The notes below the pieces were generated by a model that did no database searches, was not told the DNA's origin, and saw only the letters and a program-made list of their open reading frames with translations. Made by a program: the position numbers and the translations under genes. Of a DNA stretch of 11,586 bases, positions 1 through 7,272 are shown piece after piece. This DNA comes from Methanofollis sp. (GTDB lineage: Archaea; Halobacteriota; Methanomicrobia; Methanomicrobiales; Methanofollaceae): assembly GCA_028696365.1 (NCBI GenBank), contig JAQVHG010000040.1, positions 1 to 11,586 of the forward strand. The letters run 5' to 3'. Each line of letters opens with the position of its first letter. Positions within the stretch are counted from its first letter, which is position 1.

Positions 1-68
1 ACGAAAACCATAAAATATGGTCCGTAGGGCCACCTGAAGAGAAGAGATGAGGAAGTATCGTCCCCCTC

Positions 69-1229
69 TCACCGCATCGCCATCTGCCTGATCAGCGCCA
101 TCACGCCCGGCTTCGTATCCCTCGCCCGCCTGGACCGCGGCCCGCCCATCTCAAGGAAGGGCGAGGACTCGAACATCTCTTTATTGATCCGGTCACCGAT
201 CTCCTCGAAGATCCTGGCATAGGCCGGGCAGTGCGGGTCGACGCCCTTCACCTCGCCGCCGGTCGGTGCAATGGCGTTGTATGGACACCCGCCCCGGCAA
301 TATTTGATGTGTGCGCAGTCCTTGCAGTGCTCGTCGACATATGCCTTGAACGCCTCCATCTGCTTCCAGACCGCGGAGTGCTCGAGTTCCTCCCTGCTCG
401 GGTGCGTGGCGACATTGCCCATCACGAACTCGGGCATGCCCACGAAACGGTAACACGGGTAGATGCTCCCATCCGGCCCGATTGCGAAGGTGTTGCCCAT
501 GCAGTCGGCATAGGTGCAGACCGTGCCGTGACGGGTGAAGACCCCGCGGCAGAGGTCGTTGATGTTCATCACCTCGATCTCGCCCAGGTGTTCAAGGGAC
601 TGGTCCAGGAGATAGACGAGGAGTTCGCCGTACTTCTCCGGGGTGAGTGTCCACTCGTCAGGGTTGGAGTCGCGCAGCGACGGGAGGGCCGGGTGGAGTT
701 TGAGGGTGAGGTTGTTTTCGAGGAAGAAGTTGAAGATCTCGTCCTTGTGCTCCACCGAGTATGAGGTAAAGGTGCAGATGAACCTGACGTCGAGCCCGTG
801 CTCGCGGGCGAGTTCGTAGCCCTGCATCGTCCGCTCATAGTAGCCCTCGCCCCGCTGCAGGTCGCAGATCTCCTTTGGGCCGTCGATGCTGGAGCCGACT
901 GGGATGTTGTACTTCGCGAAGAGGTCGGCGATGCCGGGCGTGAGGAGCCAGAGGTTGGTCTGGATCGCGAAGGTGGGGTGGAGGTGGCTGAGCCCGTCGG
1001 CGAGGAGGGGGAGGGCCTCCTGGTAAAATGCCTCGCCGGCCAGGAGGGGCTCGCCGCCATGGAAGGTGACGGTGACCTGGTCGTCCCTGAAGTCCTTGAG
1101 CCATTCGACCACATCCTTGATCGTCTCAATGCTCATCCTCGGGGAGCGCTCATCTGAACTCCAGCAATATTTGCAGTGGGCCGGGCAGCCCAGTGTCGGG
1201 ATGAGCATGATGTGGAAGGTACTTTTCAT
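69..1229 (-). CDS. Radical SAM/SPASM protein, probable peptide-modifying enzyme
   Basis: This is a 386-residue protein with the radical SAM signature CX3CX2C at residues 15, 19 and 22 (CPAHCKYC), which binds the [4Fe-4S] cluster that cleaves S-adenosylmethionine. The SAM-binding GGEP motif is at 58-61. A C-terminal SPASM-type region has cysteines in the pattern C..GPDGSIYPC and then CX2CX5CX3C, with a final Cys near residues 302-334, suggesting two auxiliary clusters. This architecture is shared by anaerobic sulfatase-maturating enzymes and by RiPP-modifying enzymes, including a methanogen-restricted peptide-modifying group. No sulfatase gene is present here. The gene lies 61 bases downstream of the C39-like peptidase on the same strand, which favours a peptide substrate. 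The tail after about residue 360 is basic and outside the usual fold. The family call is firm; the substrate is inferred. Confidence 0.88.
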   Translation of the reverse strand: MKSTFHIMLIPTLGCPAHCKYCWSSDERSPRMSIETIKDVVEWLKDFRDDQVTVTFHGGEPLLAGEAFYQEALPLLADGLSHLHPTFAIQTNLWLLTPGIADLFAKYNIPVGSSIDGPKEICDLQRGEGYYERTMQGYELAREHGLDVRFICTFTSYSVEHKDEIFNFFLENNLTLKLHPALPSLRDSNPDEWTLTPEKYGELLVYLLDQSLEHLGEIEVMNINDLCRGVFTRHGTVCTYADCMGNTFAIGPDGSIYPCYRFVGMPEFVMGNVATHPSREELEHSAVWKQMEAFKAYVDEHCKDCAHIKYCRGGCPYNAIAPTGGEVKGVDPHCPAYARIFEEIGDRINKEMFESSPFLEMGGPRSRRARDTKPGVMALIRQMAMR

Positions 1230-1252
1230 AGGTGGAGGTCATCATGCAGGGA

Positions 1253-1262
1253 GGTATAGTTT
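1253..1262 (-). promoter_or_regulatory. Possible TATA-like element upstream of the radical SAM gene
   Basis: Read on the minus strand, AAACTATACC lies about 25-30 bases before the ATG at 1229, the usual distance between an archaeal TATA box and the transcription start. No Shine-Dalgarno sequence precedes that ATG. The gene could therefore also be transcribed separately as a nearly leaderless mRNA, in addition to read-through from the peptidase gene. The evidence is a short motif and its spacing only. Confidence 0.3.
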
Positions 1263-1290
1263 TCCAAAAGACCTGGACCCAGGTATGCCC

Positions 1291-2484
1291 TCACTCGCTG
1301 GACCGGAGGGGGTCGTCCTCTTCCTGGAGCGCGGCATAGAGACGATCGATCTCCTCGACCGTCGTCTGCAGTTGGCTCAGATCGTCAGGGTTCCATGAAC
1401 CCTCCCGGTCATATGCTTGGATAATCTCGGTAAAGAGTGCGTCGCCCTCCCTGAACCGGGCGCTCAGGTCAGCCATCATCGCGGCTCCCTCTTCATCACC
1501 GGTCTCCTCATAATACGCGCTCCCCCACCCGGCCGCCCAGGCATTGGTATAGCACATATATCGCACGCTCCCGACCCCCAGCGATGAGGCCAGAAATCCC
1601 TCTTTCAAGTGAGTCTTTCTCTGGGAGAGGATCTGAGAGAGATTGTTGGGTTCGAGATCCTGGCGCAACGCCTCAAGGGCCTCAGACCCAAAGGCCGAGT
1701 GCCGGTACGCCTCTGCATAGACCTGGTCGTAGGCCTCAGGGTCTCCGTAGAACTTTGCCAGGTTCCGCGCTCTGATCAACCTGGAGCGCTCATCCTCGGG
1801 CAGGGGATCGCCGACCTTCTCATAGATGCAGTAATGGAGCGTCCCCGGGCCTGGAAGGGAGGTGACCGCCAGCCTGAAGTCGTCATAGCGCTGGAAAAAG
1901 GTGACATTCCCGATCTCATCCCGCTGGTTGACGACGGCGCCAGGGTCCAGGTAGTGGATGCCTTCCCGGTCATAGCCCACGACGACGATGTTGTGCCCGG
2001 CCTGGCCGGGCCCCAGCCCCCACCCTTCCAGTCGGTCCAGGTAGAACTTGTCATAATAGAGGTCCCAGCCTCCGATCATCACTGGCACCCCCTGGTCGAT
2101 GGAATCTTTGATCTCTCGGAGGTATTCGTCATAGTGCGCGCCGGTCGCGTTGCCCTGGTGAGGAGACGACACATACTCCAGTCCATAGAGCGACGCCTGG
2201 AATGCATAGTCCTCGTCCCAGAGCCAGGTGGCCTGCGAGGCAAGGCTTCCAGGGATATAGGAGCATGTGCAGGGCATGGCAAGGGAGGAGACGATCTCGC
2301 CGTATCCAACCTCAGGACAGGCGTGTTTTATCAGCATCGCGATTCCCGCAATCCCGCAGTCGATCGCCTGGTCGCTCTGGGGGACATACTCTATCTGGAC
2401 CATGGCCCCCTCCTCCACGCAGCATGGCGAGAGGGCGACGACCAGAAAGAGCAGGAGAGTTAGGAGAGTGGGGGCTCTTCTCAT
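1291..2484 (-). CDS. Exported C39/papain-like cysteine peptidase, probable lipoprotein
   Basis: This 397-residue protein starts with a basic and hydrophobic signal segment (about residues 1-20) ending in LSPCC, a lipobox-like site, so it is probably anchored outside the membrane. A C39-type core follows: IDCGIAGIAML with candidate nucleophile Cys43, GHNIVVVGYD with candidate His164, and YLDPG with candidate Asp180, in the order Cys-His-Asp expected for C39 and related papain-fold enzymes. The C-terminal half (about 230-397) is helical, rich in acidic residues and of unknown role. The ATG at 2484 overlaps the stop of the upstream membrane protein gene (ATGA), and GGAGTG at 2495-2490 is a well-placed ribosome binding site, so the two are translationally coupled. 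It may cleave a peptide made or modified by its neighbours. BtrH-like acyltransfer is an alternative for this fold. Confidence 0.75.
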   Translation of the reverse strand: MRRAPTLLTLLLFLVVALSPCCVEEGAMVQIEYVPQSDQAIDCGIAGIAMLIKHACPEVGYGEIVSSLAMPCTCSYIPGSLASQATWLWDEDYAFQASLYGLEYVSSPHQGNATGAHYDEYLREIKDSIDQGVPVMIGGWDLYYDKFYLDRLEGWGLGPGQAGHNIVVVGYDREGIHYLDPGAVVNQRDEIGNVTFFQRYDDFRLAVTSLPGPGTLHYCIYEKVGDPLPEDERSRLIRARNLAKFYGDPEAYDQVYAEAYRHSAFGSEALEALRQDLEPNNLSQILSQRKTHLKEGFLASSLGVGSVRYMCYTNAWAAGWGSAYYEETGDEEGAAMMADLSARFREGDALFTEIIQAYDREGSWNPDDLSQLQTTVEEIDRLYAALQEEDDPLRSSE

Positions 2485-3137
2485 CCTTTCACTCCGGCCA
2501 TCCGTATCCTGTTGAGATATTCATGGACCACGAATGCGAGGAGCGTGACCAGGGCAAGGTAGCCGAGGGCGATGAGGTGCTCGCCGTATTTCTGGGCGGC
2601 GATGACTGCTGCATTGAGAGCGAGAAGGAAGAGGAGAGTTCCGTTCATGACCGGGAGCACGTCCCGCCTGAGGCGCGCAGCACCGGCGGTGAAGACGAGG
2701 ATGAGCAGAGAGAGCACGGTCATGGCAAGGAGGTATGTGCCCTTCGCCTCCCACCCGTCCGCTTCGAGCCCTGAGAAGTGGACCGCCATCTCGCCGGGAA
2801 GGAGCGGGTAGGCGCAGAGGGCGGTGAGGAGAAAGAGAGCGAAGAGGGCAAGGGGCGTGACGAGCAGGCTCTTCTCCTCGACATAGGCTGCACCCAGGGA
2901 GACCAGGAGAGCGGAGAGGAGGAAGAGCGAGTAATATGGCGTGGCGATGAAGAGCAGGAGGAGCAGGCCGGTGACTATGAGGAAAGATCCGAAGTATCGG
3001 TTCTTTCTTCTCCAGAGCGCTTCGGACTCGTACGTGGGCCCAATCCTCAGCCCGAAGACCCGGTTTCTCCTGAATGGGACCAGATATAAGATCGCTCCAA
3101 GAGCGATGAGTACGACGCAGACGGCCAGTTCGGAGAT
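2481..3137 (-). CDS. SdpI/DUF1648-like multi-pass membrane protein with non-canonical start
   Basis: This frame is open from 3149 to the TGA at 2481 and encodes about 218 residues with some seven hydrophobic segments. After the first helix comes FRRNRVFGLRIGPTYESEAL then WRRKNRYFGSF, which matches the SdpI domain pattern (NRxFGxRT...SExxWxxxNRxxG). Later YPLLPGEMAVHFSGLEADGW followed by EAKGT matches the DUF1648 pattern (LPxxIPxHFxxxGxxDxWxSK). SdpI is the Bacillus immunity protein against the SdpC toxin. Here the two domains are in the reverse of the usual order. No ATG, GTG or TTG occurs in frame before the Met at 2789, which would remove three or four helices including the whole SdpI motif. 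A strong Shine-Dalgarno points instead to ATC at 3137-3135. The gene overlaps the peptidase gene by four bases. The immunity role is inferred from family and context. Confidence 0.7.
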   Translation of the reverse strand: MSELAVCVVLIALGAILYLVPFRRNRVFGLRIGPTYESEALWRRKNRYFGSFLIVTGLLLLLFIATPYYSLFLLSALLVSLGAAYVEEKSLLVTPLALFALFLLTALCAYPLLPGEMAVHFSGLEADGWEAKGTYLLAMTVLSLLILVFTAGAARLRRDVLPVMNGTLLFLLALNAAVIAAQKYGEHLIALGYLALVTLLAFVVHEYLNRIRMAGVKG

Positions 3138-3143
3138 CGTTTC

Positions 3144-3151
3144 ATCACCTC
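3144..3151 (-). promoter_or_regulatory. Strong Shine-Dalgarno site of the SdpI-like gene
   Basis: On the minus strand GAGGTGAT is a full 8-base complement of the archaeal 16S rRNA 3' end. Measured from the last base of GAGGTG, eight bases separate it from ATC at 3137-3135, which opens the long membrane-protein frame. The ATG inside this site (3145-3143) is in a different frame and is too close to the core to be its natural start. Confidence 0.6.
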
Positions 3152-3175
3152 ATGAATCTCTGATGGGGCGGTCGA

Positions 3176-3188
3176 CTCATATATCTTT
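3176..3188 (-). promoter_or_regulatory. TATA-like promoter of the membrane protein-peptidase-radical SAM operon
   Basis: On the minus strand AAAGATATATGAG resembles an archaeal TATA box. Transcription would be expected to begin about 25 bases downstream, near 3156, just before the Shine-Dalgarno at 3151-3144. The promoter, leader and ribosome site therefore fit together for a short leader of about 20 bases. Confidence 0.45.
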
Positions 3189-3550
3189 GGATGAACACGG
3201 GGGAACGTGCAAAAATGAAAAATCGGGGGATGAACGAGGTCGGACGTTTGTGGGTGTTTCGGCCCAGAGCAGCACCAAGGCCGCCGCACATTTGTGTCCA
3301 TCCCCGTGCCTCCCCATCCTATGCCGCGCTCGACGAAGTCGTCAGGGCGCAGGGGATAAAAGGACTGTCCTCATCATGAGGATCAAGATCGACAGAGAGA
3401 AGCGCTACATGCGCACCAGTCTCGAAAACCTCTCCCCCCGTCGGGTTTCAAGAGGGACTGACCCCGGAACGTTCACGGCCAGAACTCTGGCGATGAGGGA
3501 AGGGATGAATGGAAAAGATGCTCGGAGTGTACTCACAGTCTCTGCCAGGG

Positions 3551-3586
3551 GATGGCCGCCCCTGGACCCCCGCAATGGCGATAGGA
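3551..3586 (-). repeat. Dispersed GC-rich intergenic repeat, copy 1
   Basis: Read on the minus strand this gives CTATCGCCATTGCGGGGGTC followed by CAGGGGCGGCCATC. It shares the CTATC...CGGGGGTCC.GGGG.CGGC layout with copies near 7331, 11249, 11331 and 11527. It lies outside any supported gene. Confidence 0.5.
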
Positions 3587-3669
3587 GGGGATGGCAGATG
3601 AATGGATCGGGGGAGTGGAATACCCTCGCCTCTCGGCTCAATCCCGTCCCCCGTCAATCCTCATGACAC

Positions 3670-3702
3670 GGGGATCAGGGGGCCGGAGGCCCCCTGATCC
3701 CC
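3670..3702. repeat. Perfect 15-bp inverted repeat (hairpin)
   Basis: GGGGATCAGGGGGCC (3670-3684) and its exact complement GGCCCCCTGATCCCC (3688-3702) flank the three-base loop GGA. ACAC before the left arm can pair with GTGT further out on the right, across a short bulge. It is a very stable GC-rich hairpin between the end of yhhQ and the left operon. It lacks an adjacent T-run, so it is not a textbook terminator. It may be part of a mobile intergenic repeat. Confidence 0.75.
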
Positions 3703-3743
3703 TGAGTGTGGAATTAATAGGATTTATATTACGGGGCTTCAGA

Positions 3744-3773
3744 AAAAATAGGAGACTTTTTGGGCCTATTTTT
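3744..3773. terminator. Possible bidirectional terminator at the end of the precursor transporter gene
   Basis: AAAAATAGG (3744-3752) and CCTATTTTT (3765-3773) form a perfect 9-bp inverted repeat around a 12-base loop. It overlaps the TAG stop codon (3768-3766) of the minus-strand transporter gene and leaves a run of T residues on the minus strand after the stem. Both the structure and the T-rich tail fit a transcription end point. Confidence 0.45.
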
Positions 3774-4455
3774 CAAGATACCTCTTATACCACCAGAACC
3801 ACGGTGTATCCAGGAATCCGATGATGTTCTTGGAGACGATCTGCCCGATGATGAGCGGGACGAGCGGGGCAACGCCGCCGAAGGCGATGACGACGAAGAT
3901 GACGCTGTCCACCGTGAGGCTGAAGAGGTCGCTGGAGACGCTCCTGAGAAGGACGCGGTCAGGGTAGCGCTCCTTGAGCCTCGCAAAGATCCAGGCGTCG
4001 ATGTTCTGGGCGACCAGGAAGGTGATCCAGGAGGCGAGGATGATCCTGAGACTCTGGGCAAAGACCTCCTGCCACATCTCTTCGTAGGCGAAGAAAGGCG
4101 CCGGCGTGAGGGTGTTGGTCATCACGATAAAGGCGACGAGGAGCACCTGGGTGAGGAAAGCGATCCCGATGGCGATGTGGGTCTTATGCTCGCCATAGAC
4201 CTCGTTGATCATATCGATGGCCTGCGAGAGGAAAGGATAGATGAATACCCCGGCCGGCGCGAAGAAGACAGCGATGCCCAGGTCGAACTCGACGAACCGT
4301 GCAGCAAGCACCTGGGAGGCGGCGAGGTAGATGACATAGAATCCGACCAGGGCAGGGTAGCCGTACTGCCGGTGGTGCCTGATAATGTACGCCGAGGCAT
4401 AGGTGACGATGGTGAGGCTGAGCGCCCAGTAGATCCAGACGATGGGGAATTCCAT
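3766..4455 (-). CDS. yhhQ: Queuosine/archaeosine precursor transporter, YhhQ (VUT) family
   Basis: This 229-residue integral membrane protein has about six hydrophobic segments. Family landmarks are the NEVYGEHKTH segment after the third helix and the DSVIFVVIAFGG helix near the C-terminus, which matches the D(S/T)xIFxxIAF.G motif of YhhQ/DUF165 proteins. In bacteria YhhQ imports preQ0/preQ1-type 7-deazaguanines. In an archaeon the likely use is as a source of preQ0 for archaeosine in tRNA. Length is normal for the family. The start ATG at 4455 precedes the first helix, with no clear Shine-Dalgarno, so a leaderless mRNA is possible. It is divergent from the phosphoribulokinase gene across 105 bases. 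The substrate is inferred from the family. Confidence 0.83.
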   Translation of the reverse strand: MEFPIVWIYWALSLTIVTYASAYIIRHHRQYGYPALVGFYVIYLAASQVLAARFVEFDLGIAVFFAPAGVFIYPFLSQAIDMINEVYGEHKTHIAIGIAFLTQVLLVAFIVMTNTLTPAPFFAYEEMWQEVFAQSLRIILASWITFLVAQNIDAWIFARLKERYPDRVLLRSVSSDLFSLTVDSVIFVVIAFGGVAPLVPLIIGQIVSKNIIGFLDTPWFWWYKRYLEK

Positions 4456-4560
4456 GATGTCTTCATTTGTTTGACGGGAAAGGACTTAGATGCTGGCACT
4501 GTGGACCTATGGCAGTGAGTATGCGCAACCCTTATTCCTCATGCCTCAGAGTTCCAGACG

Positions 4561-5559
4561 ATGAGACCGTCCAACTTCAGGGAACAACTTGCCAGTTCAG
4601 ACCGGGTCTTCACCATCGGGGTGGCAGGCGACAGCGGGTCAGGCAAGACCACCTTCACCCGGGCGATCAGGGCGATCTTTGGCCCCGACCTTGTGGCTAC
4701 CATCACCCTCGACGACTACCACCGCTACGACCGCGAGGAGCGCATGAAACTCGGGATCACTCCCCTCGTCCCTGAGGCAAACAACCTCGATCTCCTGGCT
4801 GAGCATGTCAGGCTTCTGAAGAACGGGAAGTCGGTCATGAAGCCAGTCTATGACCACACCACCGGCACCTTTGCCGACCCGGTCCCCTTCTCGCCGCCAC
4901 GGGTGCTCATCCTGGAAGGGCTCCATACCCTCTTCACCCCGCACTTGCGCGCCCTCCTCGACTTCTCGCTCTTTGTCGACCCCGACCCTGAGGTCAAGAG
5001 GCTCTGGAAACTGCGGCGCGATATGGAGCGACGCGGCTACCAGAAAGAAGAAGTGCTCGTCGAGATGGAGACCCGCCTCCCAGACTACGAGCGCTACATT
5101 GCTCCCCAACGAAGATATGCCGACGCCGTGATCGGGATCGCCTGCTCAGGATATGGACGCGAGGTGACTCTGGAAAAGGACATCTACCAGGTCACACTCT
5201 ACCAGAGACCTCTTGTGCGGCAGACGATGGAGATCGGCTTTTCCATTGACCTCGGTGAGATCTTGGTGCTCTCAGACCGCCCTTTTACCCTTAGGTACGA
5301 AGTGACCACCCTTGACGACAGGGAGATGAGCGCCATCACCCTTGACGGTGCGCTGAACCACTCGGCTATCAGAAAACTCGCCAGGATCATCGGCCACCAG
5401 ACGAGCGCTGAGGGCGTGGAGGTCTACCAGCATCGCTCCTATCTCACGGCCGGCGAGGTCGTAGAACTCATCCTTGCCTGGCGGATCATCAACCGCTGGT
5501 TTGTGCTCACTGGTGGGGATGGGAACGACCCGTCCATGACCGGGAGAGAAAAAGGATAA
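4561..5559 (+). CDS. prk: Phosphoribulokinase, archaeal type
   Basis: This 332-residue P-loop kinase of the phosphoribulokinase/uridine kinase family has Walker A GDSGSGKT at residues 23-30, TLDDYHRYDREER at about 49-61, KPVYDHTTG at 94-102 and the Walker B-like VLILEGLHTL at 115-124. Archaeal members from methanogens such as Methanospirillum phosphorylate ribulose-5-phosphate to ribulose-1,5-bisphosphate, the RubisCO substrate in the reductive hexulose-phosphate pathway. The C-terminal third (about 200-332) is longer than in uridine kinases and fits the phosphoribulokinase assignment. An in-frame stop at 4516-4518 and the lack of an upstream ATG support the start at 4561. There is no strong ribosome site. 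The trkH gene follows 26 bases later. RubisCO itself is not in the window. Uridine kinase is the main alternative. Confidence 0.85.
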   Translation: MRPSNFREQLASSDRVFTIGVAGDSGSGKTTFTRAIRAIFGPDLVATITLDDYHRYDREERMKLGITPLVPEANNLDLLAEHVRLLKNGKSVMKPVYDHTTGTFADPVPFSPPRVLILEGLHTLFTPHLRALLDFSLFVDPDPEVKRLWKLRRDMERRGYQKEEVLVEMETRLPDYERYIAPQRRYADAVIGIACSGYGREVTLEKDIYQVTLYQRPLVRQTMEIGFSIDLGEILVLSDRPFTLRYEVTTLDDREMSAITLDGALNHSAIRKLARIIGHQTSAEGVEVYQHRSYLTAGEVVELILAWRIINRWFVLTGGDGNDPSMTGREKG

Positions 5560-5585
5560 GACGTTACGAGCAGAACCATGTCTGG

Positions 5586-7046
5586 ATGGACCGGTCAGAG
5601 TACATCTCCGCTATCGCTCCAGATATCGGGAGGATCCTCAGGTTTATAGGGCTCGTCACCTGCGTTCCTCTCCTTATCACTTTCTTCTACCGAGAGTGGG
5701 AGATGCTTCTGCCTATGGGGCTTGTCCCCCTCATCTATGTCGTGCTTGGGTCGCTGCTAATGCAGGTGCCAAGGCCCGCACGCGAGCCCAGGCTCTCGGC
5801 CGCCCTTGCGGCCGTCGCACTGATATGGCTCCTCTCGGCTATCATCGGTGCGGTCCCATTCGTCGTTGGCCTCGGGATGCCGATCACCGACAGTATCTTT
5901 GAGGCGATGTCGGGCTGGACCGACACTGGCATGACCCTCCTCCCCGACGTCGACGCCACTCCAAAGACCCTCCTCTTCTGGCGGACCTTCATGCAGTGGC
6001 TCGGCGGGATCGGGATCGTCGCCTTCACCATCGCCCTGGCAAGTCGCTCAGGGCTGGTCCAGCGGGGACTGTACCGTTCAGAGGCCAGGACCGAGGCCTT
6101 CATGCCGAGTGTCGTCGCGACCGGGTTTGCGATGTGGCGGATCTATATCATCATCACGATCCTCTCCATCGGACTTGTCCTCCTCTCTGGCGTCACGCTC
6201 TGGGATGCCACCAACCTTGCGATGACGGCCATCGCCACCGGGGGGTTCACAGTCCACTCTGAGGGTATCCCCTTCTACCAGAATATGACCCTCGAGTTTC
6301 TCCTCGTCCCGGTGATGCTTGCTGGTGCGATGCCATTCAAAATTTATTACCTGATGTATCACCACCGAAAGTTGGGATTTTTCGGGGACCGCCAGGCCAT
6401 TGCGCTCCTCGCGCTCACCGGGATCGGGTTTCTGGTCGTCGCCCTTGACCTCATCTTCCTGACCGGCGCAGAGACCATAGATGCGGTCCGTGATGGAATT
6501 TTTATGGCGACCGCGGCGATCACCAGCACCGGGTTCCAGAACACCTCACCCTACACCTGGCCGTCGGTCACGGTCCTCTTCCTGGTGATCTTTGTGCTCA
6601 TCGGTGGGTCATCCGGCTCGACTGCCGGAGGTATGAAAATCTCCAGGGTGATCCTCGGACTCGAGAGTCTTGCCTGGTGGTTCAAGCGGATCTTTGTCTC
6701 AGGCAAGGTCGTCGTCCCGTTCAGGCACGGGGGCAAGACGGTGCAGAAGAACATCGCCGAGGTCGAGGTCTCGAAGAACATGCTGATCATCATCCTCTAC
6801 TTCCTCACTATCTTCATCTGCACTATCCTTGTCTTCCATCTCGAACCCAACGCCCCCTTCGAGACCTCTCACGTGATCTTTGAGATCACCTCGGCCTTCT
6901 GCAACAACGGCATCAGCACTGGTATTGTATCGCCTGATATGAGTCTGGGCTCCAAGTGGCTCTTCATTTTCCTGATGTGGTTTGGCCGTCTGGAGATCGT
7001 GCCGATCCTGGTCCTCATCTTCGGCCTTGCAAAAGGGTTTGAGTGA
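5586..7046 (+). CDS. trkH: TrkH/KtrB-type potassium uptake membrane subunit
   Basis: This 486-residue polytopic membrane protein has the four pore-loop repeats of the TrkH/KtrB superfamily: SGWTDTGMTL near 109-118, AIATGGFTVHS near 215-225, AITSTGFQNTSP near 311-322 and SAFCNNGISTG near 436-446. Each has the selectivity-filter glycine. GGSSGSTAGGMK at 340-351 corresponds to the gate region after the third repeat, and GRLE at 467-470 is the conserved Arg-Glu motif in the last helix. Such subunits move K+ inward and are normally gated by a cytoplasmic RCK protein (TrkA/KtrA), which is not adjacent here. The gene starts 26 bases after the phosphoribulokinase stop, so the two may be co-transcribed. 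No obvious Shine-Dalgarno precedes the ATG. Confidence 0.92.
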   Translation: MDRSEYISAIAPDIGRILRFIGLVTCVPLLITFFYREWEMLLPMGLVPLIYVVLGSLLMQVPRPAREPRLSAALAAVALIWLLSAIIGAVPFVVGLGMPITDSIFEAMSGWTDTGMTLLPDVDATPKTLLFWRTFMQWLGGIGIVAFTIALASRSGLVQRGLYRSEARTEAFMPSVVATGFAMWRIYIIITILSIGLVLLSGVTLWDATNLAMTAIATGGFTVHSEGIPFYQNMTLEFLLVPVMLAGAMPFKIYYLMYHHRKLGFFGDRQAIALLALTGIGFLVVALDLIFLTGAETIDAVRDGIFMATAAITSTGFQNTSPYTWPSVTVLFLVIFVLIGGSSGSTAGGMKISRVILGLESLAWWFKRIFVSGKVVVPFRHGGKTVQKNIAEVEVSKNMLIIILYFLTIFICTILVFHLEPNAPFETSHVIFEITSAFCNNGISTGIVSPDMSLGSKWLFIFLMWFGRLEIVPILVLIFGLAKGFE

Positions 7047-7078
7047 GGAGGGAGACGAGGGCCCCACACGAAAAAGGG

Positions 7079-7121
7079 TCATGTGCGAGAGCGAGCACAT
7101 GATGAGAGGATCAAATGATCC
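7079..7121 (+). terminator. Paired hairpins shortly after trkH
   Basis: TCATGTGC and GCACATGA form a perfect 8-bp stem with an 8-base loop at 7079-7102. A 6-bp palindromic stem GGATCA/TGATCC follows at 7108-7121. They lie 33 bases after the trkH stop and could mark its mRNA 3' end. There is no clear T-run, so the terminator role is uncertain. Confidence 0.3.
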
Positions 7122-7272
7122 CATAACACCCCTCACCCATCATGATGAACGACGAGAGATGAGCATGCAGGGACGGTGACAGATAATAAAAATCTTCACC
7201 TGATCCATCACAATCTCCTGCCTTTCTCCCATCTTCTCGACGGGGGCTCTGCCCCCGGGCCTCAGGACCACG

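Larger units (their letters stand above)
3190..3743. other. Gene-poor intergenic stretch with palindromes and repeat copy
   Basis: I see no supported gene in these roughly 550 bases. Open frames here lack ribosome sites and read as low-complexity Arg/Pro/Ser-rich sequence. The stretch contains a 7-bp palindrome (TCCTCAT C ATGAGGA, 3368-3382), one copy of the dispersed GC-rich repeat (3551-3586) and a 15-bp perfect hairpin (3670-3702). Confidence 0.5.

Noticed and set aside
1609..2463. Plus-strand open frame opposite the C39-like peptidase gene
   Set aside because: It is antisense to a gene with clear catalytic motifs and a signal segment, and has no family features of its own.
3047..3301. 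Minus-strand frame through the out-of-frame ATG at 3145
   Set aside because: It diverges from the membrane-protein frame and encodes no hydrophobic segments. It could matter only if a one-base indel is present, which is covered in the findings.
3376..3666. Plus-strand open frame beginning MRIKIDREKRYMRTSLENL
   Set aside because: It has no recognisable domain, no clear ribosome site, and contains a copy of the dispersed repeat. It is more likely non-coding.
3760..4518. Long plus-strand open frame rich in Asp and Glu opposite the transporter gene
   Set aside because: It is the complement of a real membrane protein gene; its acidic composition is what antisense GC-rich membrane codons produce.
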